From contig JBMYRH010000005.1 in assembly GCA_049602155.1 (NCBI GenBank), forward strand, positions 1 to 64,000: DNA of 64,000 nt, read 5' to 3'. This DNA is from JBMYRH01 sp049602155 (GTDB lineage: Bacteria > Myxococcota_A > UBA9042 > PHBI01 > JBMYRH01). The position numbers and the translations under genes are program-made. Positions 38,803 through 48,115 of this stretch are shown here, one piece after another. The notes under the pieces were generated by a model that saw only the letters and a program-made list of their open reading frames with translations, ran no database searches and was not told where the DNA came from. Position 1 is the first letter of the stretch, and each line of letters starts with the position of its first letter.

Positions 38803-40433
38803 ACGGTCCCTACCTCGGCGCCGCTGTAGTAATGGCGCAGGATCTGTGTCGCGCTCTTACCGCGCTCGGCCATGCCGATTGCACCGTACTGCGACATGCC
38901 TACGCCATGCCCGTATCCGCCTCCGGTGAAGAGCCAGACGTCGTCTAAGGCATCGATGACGAACATGCCGCTCCGGAGGTTGCCCAAGAGGCGTCGAACG
39001 CGCAGCTCACCGTGGACATCGGCATCGCCATGCTCGCCGACGAAGCGGACGTGTCGGACGCGACCACTGACGCCGCGGCTGACGACCTCGATCGAGGTCA
39101 CGTGTCCGATGGGGTAGCGGGCGTTCACGAAGGTGTCTAGGTCATGGGGGGTCAGCTCGCGCGTCCAGCGCAGGACGCGGTTGGGGATGCCGCGCGTTGC
39201 GGAGTACACCTTTGGAGGGCTGCTGAGGAACCCACGCAGCTCGACCTCGCTCGGGATCTGCCCGGCGGGCCATGGGGCCCGGGTGCCACCCGGTGCGTCG
39301 AGTTTCCCGCGAAGCAGGGGCTCTGGTGAGCCTGGCCAGACATACTCGTTATGCTCTGTGTGGCCGCCGCTGCACGCATGGTAGACGGCGTCCACCAAGT
39401 GGCCATCTTGGTCGAAGAGCATCTTGCCTCGGGTGCGCTCGATCGCCTCGTCCGTTTGCGGTTTCTCTTTATCCATACCGCCGTAGACCTGACATTGGAC
39501 GGTGGAGCAGACGAGGTAGGGGTAGGCGCGGTTTTGTACGCCGAGCTTGGCCAAGAGCTCGGAGCGCGCGGTGATCGCCTGAGCCTCCAGGGCCTTTTTA
39601 GGTGCCGAGGGGAAGATCTCGGAGGGCACGATGCCGCGTAGCATTTGCTCCATAGGCAGGCGGTTGACCACCGTCAACCTGGCGCTCGGATCCACCGCGA
39701 CGAGGATCTCACCACGGTATCGGCGGTCTTCGAACCCAGTGTTATTTGTACCGTGGCCATACGTGACGCGCCGGACCGTGATTGGTCCACCGTCAGCGGC
39801 CTCGAAGGAGAGGAGGTCGTCTTGTGACAACGTCATCCCGCTGCCCCGAACCGTCGCGACGATCGTCCCCGATGCCCGCTTGACGGAGTCCGCGAACACC
39901 CACGGGGGTTTGTCGGCACCGCGAGACTCGCTAAGGGTCTGGGCACGGGCTGCGGCGGCTTGCTGGTCGCTGTGGTAGCCGCGCTCGACCAAGAGGACCC
40001 GACGGTTATCTAAGAGCCGCCCAGGGAACCCGACGATCCCGCCGAGTTCGAGGCTCTCGACGTCCACACCGGCGGTCTTCCAGCGCTTGATGGCGTCTCG
40101 AATCCCGGCAAGGTCACCACCGCCGAGGGCTCCGACTGCGACTCTGTAATGAAGTTCACCTGGGACGCCGTCCTCGATGCGCATGTGAACCGAGGCGCCT
40201 AACCCCAGGTTCAGCGACGTGCGCGCGGGCCCTGACAAGTGCACACGTAGGCCTGCAGGTGATGTGAGCTCCACCTCATCCTGCCCCTCCATTAAGCCGA
40301 CCGTGACGATGGGCTCTGCCGCTTCGGTAAAGCGGAGTTGGGTCGAGTAGAGGAGCTGACTCTCATGATGGGGGGCACGAGGACCCATCGGGAGAGCCGC
40401 GACCAAGAGGGCTGCGGTCATCCAAGGGAGCAT
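38796..40433 (-). CDS. SpoIID/LytB domain protein
   Basis: About 545 residues from ATG 40433, with a signal peptide (MLPWMTAALLVAALPMG). An SPOR-like stretch is followed by the SpoIID domain: LPMEQMLRGIVPSEIFPSAPKKALEAQAITARSE has the catalytic-type Glu, and YHACSGGHTEHNEYVWPG and GGGYGHGVGMSQYGA are typical. SpoIID proteins cleave peptidoglycan glycan strands in spore formers; in non-sporulating Gram-negatives they are thought to be lytic transglycosylases for cell-wall remodelling. The TATCAA -10 ends six bases before the ATG. Confidence 0.85.
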   Translation of the reverse strand: MLPWMTAALLVAALPMGPRAPHHESQLLYSTQLRFTEAAEPIVTVGLMEGQDEVELTSPAGLRVHLSGPARTSLNLGLGASVHMRIEDGVPGELHYRVAVGALGGGDLAGIRDAIKRWKTAGVDVESLELGGIVGFPGRLLDNRRVLLVERGYHSDQQAAAARAQTLSESRGADKPPWVFADSVKRASGTIVATVRGSGMTLSQDDLLSFEAADGGPITVRRVTYGHGTNNTGFEDRRYRGEILVAVDPSARLTVVNRLPMEQMLRGIVPSEIFPSAPKKALEAQAITARSELLAKLGVQNRAYPYLVCSTVQCQVYGGMDKEKPQTDEAIERTRGKMLFDQDGHLVDAVYHACSGGHTEHNEYVWPGSPEPLLRGKLDAPGGTRAPWPAGQIPSEVELRGFLSSPPKVYSATRGIPNRVLRWTRELTPHDLDTFVNARYPIGHVTSIEVVSRGVSGRVRHVRFVGEHGDADVHGELRVRRLLGNLRSGMFVIDALDDVWLFTGGGYGHGVGMSQYGAIGMAERGKSATQILRHYYSGAEVGTVY

Positions 40434-40439
40434 GCCTCG

Positions 40440-40468
40440 TTGATAGGCGCAGTCCCCCAGACGAGCAA
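40440..40468 (-). promoter_or_regulatory. Promoter of the SpoIID-like gene, leaderless type
   Basis: Minus strand: TTGCTC, 17 bases, TATCAA, then six bases to ATG 40433. It lies near the end of the upstream oxidoreductase gene and partly overlaps it. Confidence 0.5.
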
Positions 40469-40482
40469 GAAAACCGGTCCGC

Positions 40483-41475
40483 TCAGTCGACGTGCTCCAA
40501 GACGATCTTGCCGGTGGTCGCGTTCTGTTCGAGCGCCTCATGGCCTGTAGCCACGTTTTGCCACGGGATCACGCGGTCGATCAGGGGCGCCAGAGCGGGG
40601 CTCGGTCCGTCGAAGGCTGAGAGCAGCTCACGGCGAAAAGAGAGGGCGAGCTCACGCTTCTCCTCATGGCTGCGGCTGCGCAGCACCGTCCCTTGGATGC
40701 GCAGGCGCTTCGTCAGCACTCGGGCCAACGGGATCTCCGCGGCGAGCCCCCCGAGGAGGCCCACTAAGATCAACGTGCCACACCGTTGTAATGCGCCGAC
40801 TAAGGGCGATAGGCCGGCGCCTCCGACCAGATCAACGACGACGTGTGCGCCACGCTGTTCGGTCGCTTGCAGTGTGGCTGCGGCGAGCTCAGGGCTAGCG
40901 CCCAAGACAGCCTCTGTGAGGCCCAAGCGCCGTGCGACCTCCAGCTTGGCCTCCGTGCGACTCGAGCCCACGCTGTGTGCACCGAGGTGGCGAGCGATTT
41001 GCACGAGCGCGGTGCCCACGCCGCTGCCGACCGCGTTGACGGAGACCCACTGATTGGCGCTGAGGCCCCCCTGAAGGACCGCCGCGTCGTAGGCAGTCAT
41101 AAACGCTTCTGGGATCGCCGCTGCTTGTGTGGAGGTCAGCCCGGCTGGCGTAGGGAGCGCTTCATCTTCGTGAACACAGAGGCGCTCGGCGGCGGCGCCT
41201 CCTCCGACGATCCCCATGACGCGGTCCCCTTTGGACCACTGGGTGACGGCGGCGCCTGTCTCGAGCACCTCTCCAGCGTACTCAAGCCCCGGGATGTCCT
41301 TTGGAGCGCCGGGGGGCGCAGGATAGAGCCCGCGGCATTGCAGAAGGTCGGCCCGGTTCAGAGCCGACGCGTGCACCCCTACGAGGAGTTCGTTTGGACC
41401 CGGCGCCGGGTCAGCCACTTGCCGCAGCGCCAGCACTTCGGGGCCACCGACTCCTTCGATGACAATGGCTCGCAT
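40483..41475 (-). CDS. Quinone oxidoreductase-like medium-chain dehydrogenase
   Basis: 330 residues. A zinc-free medium-chain reductase of the PIG3/NADPH:quinone oxidoreductase group: HASALNRADLLQCRGLYPAPPG, IPGLEYAGEV, and the nucleotide loop AVGSGVGTALVQIARHLGA. It probably reduces quinones with NADPH in the cytoplasm. It follows the dsbD-like gene with four bases between, so they form an operon although a functional link is not obvious. The ATG at 41475 is supported by the family's N terminus. Confidence 0.85.
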   Translation of the reverse strand: MRAIVIEGVGGPEVLALRQVADPAPGPNELLVGVHASALNRADLLQCRGLYPAPPGAPKDIPGLEYAGEVLETGAAVTQWSKGDRVMGIVGGGAAAERLCVHEDEALPTPAGLTSTQAAAIPEAFMTAYDAAVLQGGLSANQWVSVNAVGSGVGTALVQIARHLGAHSVGSSRTEAKLEVARRLGLTEAVLGASPELAAATLQATEQRGAHVVVDLVGGAGLSPLVGALQRCGTLILVGLLGGLAAEIPLARVLTKRLRIQGTVLRSRSHEEKRELALSFRRELLSAFDGPSPALAPLIDRVIPWQNVATGHEALEQNATTGKIVLEHVD

Positions 41476-41479
41476 GGCG

Positions 41480-42832
41480 CTAGCTGCAACCCTCGGAGCC
41501 GCCTGACTTCTTCAGACCCTCCAAGATAGCTGACTGCGTCAGCAGATCGGGCAGGGTGATTACGCCGTCAGGTTTACCCGCCGGGATGATCAGGTACATC
41601 GGGACACCGGGTCGGTTGTACTTCTTGAGCCACTTGGTGATCTCTTCGTCTTCGTTTGTGTAGTCGGCTTTCACCGTCTCTACGCAGCCCTCCGCGAAGG
41701 CCGCCTTGATTTCGTCGGTGTTGATGACCGTCTTCTCAAACGCCTTACAGGTGACGCACCACTCGGCTGTGAAGTCGATGAAGACGGTTTTGCCAGCCTT
41801 GGCCATGGCGCGGACGTCGTTGGTCGCGAAGTCCTTCCACACGATATCGCCTGCTTTCGCGACCTTGGCGACGCTCCCAGTGCGCTTCTCCAAGCCGAGG
41901 AACGTCTGCGACGCTCCGCCGATCATCGCGATCGAGACAATGAAGGCCGCGATCCGCGTCTTCTGCTCCTGCATGAGCCCTCCCCAGTGCCCATAGACCC
42001 ACGCAGCGATGGAGAGGACGGTGAGGAAGATGAGGTAGTCGATGACCGCCCCCATCGTGACCTGATGACTGAGGATGTCGATGAGCCAGACCGTGGTACC
42101 GACGAGGAGGAAGCCCATCACCTTCTTGAAGGTCTCCATCCATGCGCCGGGCTTCGGGACGAGCTTTACCCAGGCCGGGAAGATGCCCAAGAGCAGGAAC
42201 GGGGTAGCGAGCCCAAGGCCAATGACCTCGAGGAACAGGAAGAGAATGGTGGGCGGCTGACTCATCGCGAAGCCAAGCGCTGGGGCCATGAAGGGCGCCG
42301 TGCAAGGGGTCGCGAGGACCACGGCGAAGACGCCACTGACAAAGGATCCGCTCGGGCCATGCTTCTTGGCCTCGAGTTGCCCAAGCTTGGAGGCACCTGG
42401 CATCGCGACTTCGAAGACCCCAAAGAGGCTCAACCCGAAGCCAAAGGTCAGGCCGCCAAGAATGGCGACAAAGAGTGGACTTTGGAGCTGGAAGCCCCAC
42501 CCGACGAGCTTGCCAGACGCCTGAAGGCCGATGACCAAGCCGGCCATGACGCCAAAGGACACCAAGACCCCGACGGCGTAGGCGATGCCATGGAGCAAGA
42601 CGGCTTTTCGGCCCTCTTCAGCTTGTTGCACCAGGCCCAGGGCCTTGATGGAGAGGACGGGGAGGACGCAGGGCATGATGTTGAGGATCAGCCCGCCGAT
42701 GTATGCGAAGAGCAGCATCAACGCGAGGCTGGTCTCTTCGGCTGCGATCGCCTCACCCTGGCCGAAGGCCTGGCCCCCGAGCAGCAGGGTGAAGGGGACC
42801 AATGCGACTATGATGGTACGAAGCGAGTGCAT
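41480..42832 (-). CDS. dsbD: DsbD-like thiol:disulfide interchange protein
   Basis: About 450 residues from ATG 42832, which has AAGGA before it. A signal peptide or first helix is followed by eight membrane helices with the two redox cysteines in IMPCVLPVLSIKALG and ATPCTAPFMAPALG. The periplasmic C terminus is a thioredoxin domain with WCVTCK. The N-terminal DsbD-alpha immunoglobulin-like domain of E. coli is absent, as in CcdA/ScsB-like short forms. It carries electrons from cytoplasmic thioredoxin to periplasmic thiol proteins, which would suit the many Cys-rich secreted proteins nearby. Confidence 0.88.
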   Translation of the reverse strand: MHSLRTIIVALVPFTLLLGGQAFGQGEAIAAEETSLALMLLFAYIGGLILNIMPCVLPVLSIKALGLVQQAEEGRKAVLLHGIAYAVGVLVSFGVMAGLVIGLQASGKLVGWGFQLQSPLFVAILGGLTFGFGLSLFGVFEVAMPGASKLGQLEAKKHGPSGSFVSGVFAVVLATPCTAPFMAPALGFAMSQPPTILFLFLEVIGLGLATPFLLLGIFPAWVKLVPKPGAWMETFKKVMGFLLVGTTVWLIDILSHQVTMGAVIDYLIFLTVLSIAAWVYGHWGGLMQEQKTRIAAFIVSIAMIGGASQTFLGLEKRTGSVAKVAKAGDIVWKDFATNDVRAMAKAGKTVFIDFTAEWCVTCKAFEKTVINTDEIKAAFAEGCVETVKADYTNEDEEITKWLKKYNRPGVPMYLIIPAGKPDGVITLPDLLTQSAILEGLKKSGGSEGCS

Positions 42833-42896
42833 GAATACGTCCTTTAGCGTCGAATCTTGACGAGCATACAACACCTAGAGCCCTGGGATGTTTCCC

Positions 42897-44111
42897 TCAT
42901 CGAAACCATCGCGGATCGAGCTCAGGGATGGGGTCAGGCTTTCCTTTGACCAAGACATCGACGGCGTCCTCTAACCCGGCGACGGTCAGAGGGAACATGG
43001 GGAAGAGCATTCGGATCAGGTCGGTGCTGTAGCCGTTCCACCAGCGGGAGGGCAGGGGGTTGAGCCAAATTGCGCGCTTGAATCGAGAGCGCATGCGGTG
43101 CAGCCAGACAAGCCCCGGGGTCTCGTTACGGTGCCAATAGTCGATGGCGCCCCCCGAGTCCGTCAGCTCGCTTGGCGCCATAGAGGCGTCACCGACGATG
43201 ACCAGGAAGGTCTCAGGGGGCAGCTCCGTGAGGATGTCCGCGGTGGGCTTGGTCTCGTTGTGCCAGGCACTGGACCAGAGGTTCTCATAGGGGCAGTTGT
43301 GGAAGCAGAGGGACTCAAAAGCGCGCCAATGGCCCAAGCCGCTCGCGGCGGAGAAGAGCCGCTCGACGCGGTGGGCGTGGGGGTCCATCGAGCCACCCAC
43401 GTCCATGAGCAACAAGACACGCGCTTGGTTCTTTCGTGGCGGCTCGAAGGCCAGGGTCAGATCTCCAGCGTTGCGACAGGTCGCGTCAATGGACGCGTCG
43501 ATGTCGAGCTCGGGTTCAACATCCTCTCGGCCCAGGCGGCGGAGCTTCTTCAACGCCACGGCCAGGTCGCGTGTGTCGAGGACCCGATCATCGCGGTAGT
43601 CGCGAAACCGCCGCTCAGTTGCGATTTGAACGGCGGAGCGCCCCCCGCCGGCACCACCGACGCGGACGCCTGCCGGGTTCCGACCGCCATGGCCAAAGGG
43701 GGACGTGCCTCCCGTACCTACCCAGCGACTTCCGCCATCGTGGCGCTCATTTTGCTCCTTCATCCGCTCCTCGAAGAGCTCACGTAGGCGGTCCAAAGGG
43801 AGCTGCTCAAGTGCGTCGAGCTCTTCCGCGGTGAGCTGTGGGAGTGGGCGTGGATCTTCCAACCACTTCAGCAGCTCATCAGCCACCGCAGCCGGCATCT
43901 CGCCATCACGGAAGACCGCCGCGAACACCTGGTCATAGATGTCGAAGGATGACTCATGCTTGACCAAGACGGCGCGCGCGACCCGATAGAAGTCCACCAA
44001 ATCCGGGGCGATAACGCGCTTCGAGAGCGCCTCCATCAGGGTCATCCACTCGGAGAGGCCGACCTTCAGTCCTGCGGTCCGCAAGCTGAAGAAGAGGTCG
44101 CCGAAGAGCAT
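42897..44111 (-). CDS. VWA domain protein, CoxE-like
   Basis: 404 residues, cytoplasmic. The N-terminal half is helical, then a Gly-rich linker (near 130-160), then a von Willebrand A fold: LLLMDVGGSMDPH is the metal site, with the usual DxSxS changed to DxGxS, and IVGDASMAP and GLVWLHRMRSRFKRAIWLNP follow. It is the third gene of an operon with a TPR protein and a MoxR ATPase, 14 bases after the latter. Such MoxR/VWA pairs act as chaperones for metal centre insertion or complex assembly; the client is unknown. Confidence 0.85.
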   Translation of the reverse strand: MLFGDLFFSLRTAGLKVGLSEWMTLMEALSKRVIAPDLVDFYRVARAVLVKHESSFDIYDQVFAAVFRDGEMPAAVADELLKWLEDPRPLPQLTAEELDALEQLPLDRLRELFEERMKEQNERHDGGSRWVGTGGTSPFGHGGRNPAGVRVGGAGGGRSAVQIATERRFRDYRDDRVLDTRDLAVALKKLRRLGREDVEPELDIDASIDATCRNAGDLTLAFEPPRKNQARVLLLMDVGGSMDPHAHRVERLFSAASGLGHWRAFESLCFHNCPYENLWSSAWHNETKPTADILTELPPETFLVIVGDASMAPSELTDSGGAIDYWHRNETPGLVWLHRMRSRFKRAIWLNPLPSRWWNGYSTDLIRMLFPMFPLTVAGLEDAVDVLVKGKPDPIPELDPRWFR

Positions 44112-44125
44112 GGGCTTCGCGGGGC

Positions 44126-44962
44126 TCAGCGTTGTCTCCTCAGCGCGATCGCCAAGTCTTGTTCTCGCTTTAGCAGGGCTCCGAGGTAAGGGAGCTGTCC
44201 GCTGGGGCCCTGGAGGCTGTCGGGCTCGACGCCCGTCGCGACGAGCGCGGCGATCCAGTCGATGAGCTCGCTTGTCGAGGGCCGCTTCCGGAGTCCATCG
44301 ACGCCACGGAGGGCGTAGAAGGACTCCAAAGAGCGCTGAAGCAGCGCCTCCCCCAAGTCGGGGAAGTGCACGTTGACGATGTCTCGCATCAGGCTCTGGT
44401 CTGGGAACGAGATGTAGTGGAAGACCGCGCGGCGAAGGAAGGCGTCTGGGAGCTCTTTTTCGCTGTTCGAGGTGATGATCACGATGGGACGTTCTTTCGC
44501 AGTCACACGTTCACCGGTCTCTGAGACGGTGAAGCTCATCGCGTCGATCTCGTGGAGCAGATCGTTGGGGAATTCGACGTCGGCTTTGTCGATCTCGTCG
44601 ATGAGCAAGACGACCCGCTTCTCTGAGCGGAAGGCCTGACCGAGGGGCCCCATTCGGATGTACTGCCGGATATCCGAGACATCACGGTCCTGAAACCGAC
44701 TGTCGTAAAGCCGCTGAACCGCGTCGTACACGTACAGCCCATCACGCGCCTTGGTGGTCGACTTGACGTGCCACGTGAGCAGCTCCATGTCGTAGGCCTC
44801 GGCGATAGAGTGGGCGAGCAGGGTCTTACCGGTCCCAGGCTCTCCTTTGATGAGGAGCGGGCGGCTCAAGGCCACAGCGACATCGACGATGCGCATCAGG
44901 TCCTGAGAGGCGATGTAGTTGTCCGTCCCTTGCCAGTTGTTCTGTGTGTTGGGGTCGCTCAT
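44126..44962 (-). CDS. moxR: MoxR-type AAA+ ATPase
   Basis: 278 residues. Walker A is LLIKGEPGTGKTLLAHS, Walker B is VVLLIDEIDKAD, and sensor 1 is IVIITSNSEKELPDAFLRRAVFHYI with the arginine finger. MoxR proteins are hexameric ATPases that work with VWA partners, and the VWA gene is next in the operon. The start shares four bases (ATGA) with the stop of the upstream TPR gene, so the three are translationally linked. Confidence 0.92.
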   Translation of the reverse strand: MSDPNTQNNWQGTDNYIASQDLMRIVDVAVALSRPLLIKGEPGTGKTLLAHSIAEAYDMELLTWHVKSTTKARDGLYVYDAVQRLYDSRFQDRDVSDIRQYIRMGPLGQAFRSEKRVVLLIDEIDKADVEFPNDLLHEIDAMSFTVSETGERVTAKERPIVIITSNSEKELPDAFLRRAVFHYISFPDQSLMRDIVNVHFPDLGEALLQRSLESFYALRGVDGLRKRPSTSELIDWIAALVATGVEPDSLQGPSGQLPYLGALLKREQDLAIALRRQR

Positions 44963-46269
44963 GGCTCCTCGGGCTTGGGGGTGTAGACGCCGGACTTCAC
45001 TCGGCTGAAGGAGAGCCAGCTCCTGACGGAGCGCACGTCGCTCGGGGCGCTCGCCTCTCTCAGCGCATCTTCGAACCAGGTGACGGCTGCTTTCTCATGG
45101 CCGTTCTTCGCGTACATCTTGCCAACCTCGAAGGCAGGCCACCAGCGTGTTGATCGTGGCCAGGTCCATCTGTCGAGTTGAGCCGCCGCGACGGTGAACG
45201 CTTCGAGCGCCTCTTGAGGGCGGTCGAGCTTCAGTAACAGATGGCCATAACGCCAGCTGCTCATCGGGTTGGCGCCCTGCTCTAGGGCACGGAGGTAGAG
45301 CAGGATGGCGTCATCATGCTCTCCCTTGGCCTCGGCGAGGGTGGCCATGTTGTGCAAGACGGCGGGATCGCTCGGCCCCAAGTTTGCGGCTTCAGAGAGG
45401 AGCGCGCTGCTCTCATCCAGCTTCCCTCGATGTTTGAGGATCGCAGCCAGTTGATTGAGGCGTCGCCGTCTCGCGTGGCGATCGCTCCCCGTCAGCTCTA
45501 GGGCACGTCGCGCAGATCGCTCGGCGCCCTCCAGTTCACTGAGCTCATCGAGGACATCGGCGAGCCGCTCCCAGGTGCCGGCTTTGGCGTTGAGCCCGAG
45601 ATCAGCGGCGCGTCGGAGCGAGGTCTGCGCGCGCCCCCACTGCTCGGCGAGCATGGCGGCTTCACCGAGCACACGCCACGCGACGCCATGGGTCGGCATG
45701 TGCTCGACGGCCAACCTCGCGGCGTCGAGCGCCGCGCCGGGGCGCTGTAGCGCGATCGCGAGGCGCGCCGACAGCAGATGAGCGGCCCCTTCAGCCTCGG
45801 GGATGGCCTCCAAGTCAGCCAGCCGCTCTCGTACGATGGCCTCCGTGTGCTGTCGCGCCTTTGCCTCGTCCTGGATCAGCATCGTGCGCAGCGCGCCGAG
45901 GGCGGGCGCCATCTTCCCGGGACGAAGCTCCATCGCCCGAAGGTAATGCGCTTGTGCCCGCTGAAAGTCACCGCTGTACAGGGCGGAGGCCCCCTCGATC
46001 ATCTCACCCTGGTAACGCGGCAGACGTGCTTTGCTCTCCGTCTTAGCGGGATCGGCCTTTCCGTCACCATTATGAGCCGCAGTAGGGGAGGGCGCCCGCG
46101 GCGCAACAGCACGGTTGGGAGAGGCTTCATCGACGTCGACCTCTGCGCGCGTTTTACCTGCCTCGGTACTTGGCGGGGCGACGCAGTGAGGCGAACAGAG
46201 CAGCGTGATGAGCATCACGGTGCACGCGCCAAGTGTGGCGGGGAGGTGTTTGAACCGGGGCGGCCTCAT
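44959..46269 (-). CDS. Exported TPR protein, first gene of the MoxR operon
   Basis: 436 residues. The N terminus has a hydrophobic segment (TLGACTVMLITLLCSPHCVAPP) that is a signal peptide or lipoprotein signal, although no standard lipobox is clear. From about residue 100 on there are about eight TPR-like repeats, for example SDPAVLHNMATLAEAKGEHDDAILLYLRALEQG. TPRs make protein-protein contacts. A TACTCT -10 ends six bases before the ATG. It precedes moxR with a four-base overlap, which suggests it scaffolds the periplasmic side of the same system, an inference from order alone. Confidence 0.8.
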   Translation of the reverse strand: MRPPRFKHLPATLGACTVMLITLLCSPHCVAPPSTEAGKTRAEVDVDEASPNRAVAPRAPSPTAAHNGDGKADPAKTESKARLPRYQGEMIEGASALYSGDFQRAQAHYLRAMELRPGKMAPALGALRTMLIQDEAKARQHTEAIVRERLADLEAIPEAEGAAHLLSARLAIALQRPGAALDAARLAVEHMPTHGVAWRVLGEAAMLAEQWGRAQTSLRRAADLGLNAKAGTWERLADVLDELSELEGAERSARRALELTGSDRHARRRRLNQLAAILKHRGKLDESSALLSEAANLGPSDPAVLHNMATLAEAKGEHDDAILLYLRALEQGANPMSSWRYGHLLLKLDRPQEALEAFTVAAAQLDRWTWPRSTRWWPAFEVGKMYAKNGHEKAAVTWFEDALREASAPSDVRSVRSWLSFSRVKSGVYTPKPEEP

Positions 46270-46275
46270 GGCGAA

Positions 46276-46281
46276 AGAGTA
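46276..46281 (-). promoter_or_regulatory. Minus-10 element of the TPR/MoxR/VWA operon
   Basis: TACTCT on the minus strand ends six bases before ATG 46269. A -35 17 bases upstream (TAGCTC) is weak. An inverted repeat GGACCT/AGGTCC (46293-46298 and 46313-46318) lies upstream, between the divergent TPR genes. Confidence 0.35.
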
Positions 46282-46347
46282 GCAGTGCTAGGGGACCTGA
46301 GCTATCCTTCATAGGTCCGTCTTCTCCTCAATCCGGGAAACCAGCTG

Positions 46348-48093
46348 ATGTCGGAGCCCAAAGAAGGTCCCACCGCCGAGCAGGTCGTCGCAGAAATAAG
46401 CGGCGCCTTGAATGACGCGCTCTCGAATCAGAAGCGGTGCCTCGCTGTCATTCGTTGTACGGGTGCGCGCGAGGTGGATCACGCTCGAGAGAGCCTGATC
46501 CGCTCGGAGGCGCCGTTTGCATGGAAGTCACTTCCTGCGGCGCAGCTTGAGCCACCGGATCTGCTCGGGTACGTCCTGCACTACGCGACCGCCGAGGGGC
46601 CCGCGTTCCTCGTCTACGGGTTGCCGAAGGGGCGCGACGGTCGGGTCCTCAAGCGCTTCATTGAGCTCCTCCTGGTGGCTGAGAAGCGCTATGAGCCGGC
46701 GCCGTTTTTGATGGTCATGATCCTGACCCTTGATGAGATCAAGGACGTGAGTCGACACGCGCCAAGCTTCTGGAGCACACGGGACAAGTTCGTGGGTTGG
46801 CCGGTCTCGAGCGCAGAGAGCTCCTTCGTCCCGGCGGTTATCGGCAGCCGGACCCCTGCCCGCCAGCGGGCGGCAGTGGCGCGACGTGGTGGTGGCGTCA
46901 ACGTCGCCGGCGGCGGTGTGTCCGGGGTCGGCGGGAAGATCTCCGCGGCTCAAGCACTGCGTGCCGGGGGCCACGGCGACCCCGTCGTCGACGGGGATGA
47001 CCCCCTAAGTGATGAGGCGATGAGCGCCCCCTGGGCGGGCGCACCGTTTCGAGAAGGCGACGAGATCCCACGGTACATTTTGGACGCAGATCCCCCGGCG
47101 GGGCGCCGGTGGGGGCGTGACTTGGCGGGTACCGACGACGAGGGTGGAGCCCTCATCGACAAGTGCCGTGCGCTGCTCGATCAGCATCAGACAGAGTACG
47201 CCCGTCAGGGTCTCGCCAAAGCGGCGAAGCGCTTCCGGACTGCCTCGAACGGGCCGGCGACCGCGGAGTGCTTTGTTCTCCTCGGGCGCGCCTCGGAGCT
47301 CCGCTTTGACCACACGGTGGCGCTCGAATGGTACGAGCAGGCCATTAACGTGTATGAGCAGCTCGGGGACGACGCAGGTGTATCGGACTGCTGCAACCTC
47401 ATCGGGTACCTGCGCTTCATGCATGGCGACCTAGACGGGGCCTTCTCGTTCTTCGATCGCGCGCTCCGCAGAGATGAGGAGGCCGGCGATCAGCTGCGCA
47501 CTGCCTCGGGCTATCGACGCATCGGGATCATCCTCGAGCAGCGCCAAGAGTATAATCAGGCGAACGGGCTCTATGAGCGCGCGGCAGACATTGAGCGGGA
47601 GAACGGTGACCAGTTCGCGTTATCACGCAGCCTGCATCATCAGTCGCGTGTCCATGCGCTCAAGGGGCGCTATAACGACGCCCTGAGCGTGCTGCGCCAG
47701 AGCTTGGTCTTGAAGGAGGAGCTCGGCGATGACGGTGGGCTCGCGAGCGCCTATCACGAGATGGGGAACCTCGAGTTCCGACAGAACAACATGGAGGAGG
47801 CGCTCGAAGCCTATGAGAAGGCGTTCGAGCTCGAAGAGCAGCTCCTAGATACGCCAGGGATCGCTGTGACGCAGGCGCAGATCGGCTTGGTCCGTAAGGA
47901 GATGTTCCACTTCGCAGACGCCGTCCGCTCCTTTGGTATCGCGCGGGATCTCTTTCATCGACTGCAGTCTCCCTACGTCCAGACGCTGGAGACGGCGCTT
48001 CAGGGCGCCCGTGAGATGGTCGACGCCGATGTCTATCGAGAGATGCTCGTAGAGGCTGAAGAGTACGTGGCCGCGCTCCTCGTCGCCGAATAG
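46348..48093 (+). CDS. TPR protein with an N-terminal unknown domain
   Basis: 581 residues. The first 160 residues resemble no family I can name; they alternate strand and helix (CLAVIRCTGAREVDHARESL, PAFLVYGLPKGRDGR, PFLMVMILTLDEIKD). A Gly-rich linker (near 175-215) follows. Residues about 290-580 hold seven TPRs of the 'LGD...AxxY..xGxL' kind, e.g. AYHEMGNLEFRQNNMEEALE. No signal peptide. It is divergent from the MoxR operon, from which 78 bases separate it; TATCCT at 46303-46308 may be its -10. The ribosome site is weak. Confidence 0.75.
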   Translation: MSEPKEGPTAEQVVAEISGALNDALSNQKRCLAVIRCTGAREVDHARESLIRSEAPFAWKSLPAAQLEPPDLLGYVLHYATAEGPAFLVYGLPKGRDGRVLKRFIELLLVAEKRYEPAPFLMVMILTLDEIKDVSRHAPSFWSTRDKFVGWPVSSAESSFVPAVIGSRTPARQRAAVARRGGGVNVAGGGVSGVGGKISAAQALRAGGHGDPVVDGDDPLSDEAMSAPWAGAPFREGDEIPRYILDADPPAGRRWGRDLAGTDDEGGALIDKCRALLDQHQTEYARQGLAKAAKRFRTASNGPATAECFVLLGRASELRFDHTVALEWYEQAINVYEQLGDDAGVSDCCNLIGYLRFMHGDLDGAFSFFDRALRRDEEAGDQLRTASGYRRIGIILEQRQEYNQANGLYERAADIERENGDQFALSRSLHHQSRVHALKGRYNDALSVLRQSLVLKEELGDDGGLASAYHEMGNLEFRQNNMEEALEAYEKAFELEEQLLDTPGIAVTQAQIGLVRKEMFHFADAVRSFGIARDLFHRLQSPYVQTLETALQGAREMVDADVYREMLVEAEEYVAALLVAE

Positions 48094-48112
48094 GCCTCGG
48101 GCCCCCGAAGCC
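48093..48112. terminator. Hairpin between convergent TPR and 30-module genes
   Basis: GGCCTCGGG (48093-48101) pairs with CCCGAAGCC (48104-48112) with one mismatch and starts at the last base of the TPR stop codon. It can act for both convergent genes. No T run is present. Confidence 0.4.
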
Positions 48113-48115
48113 TCT

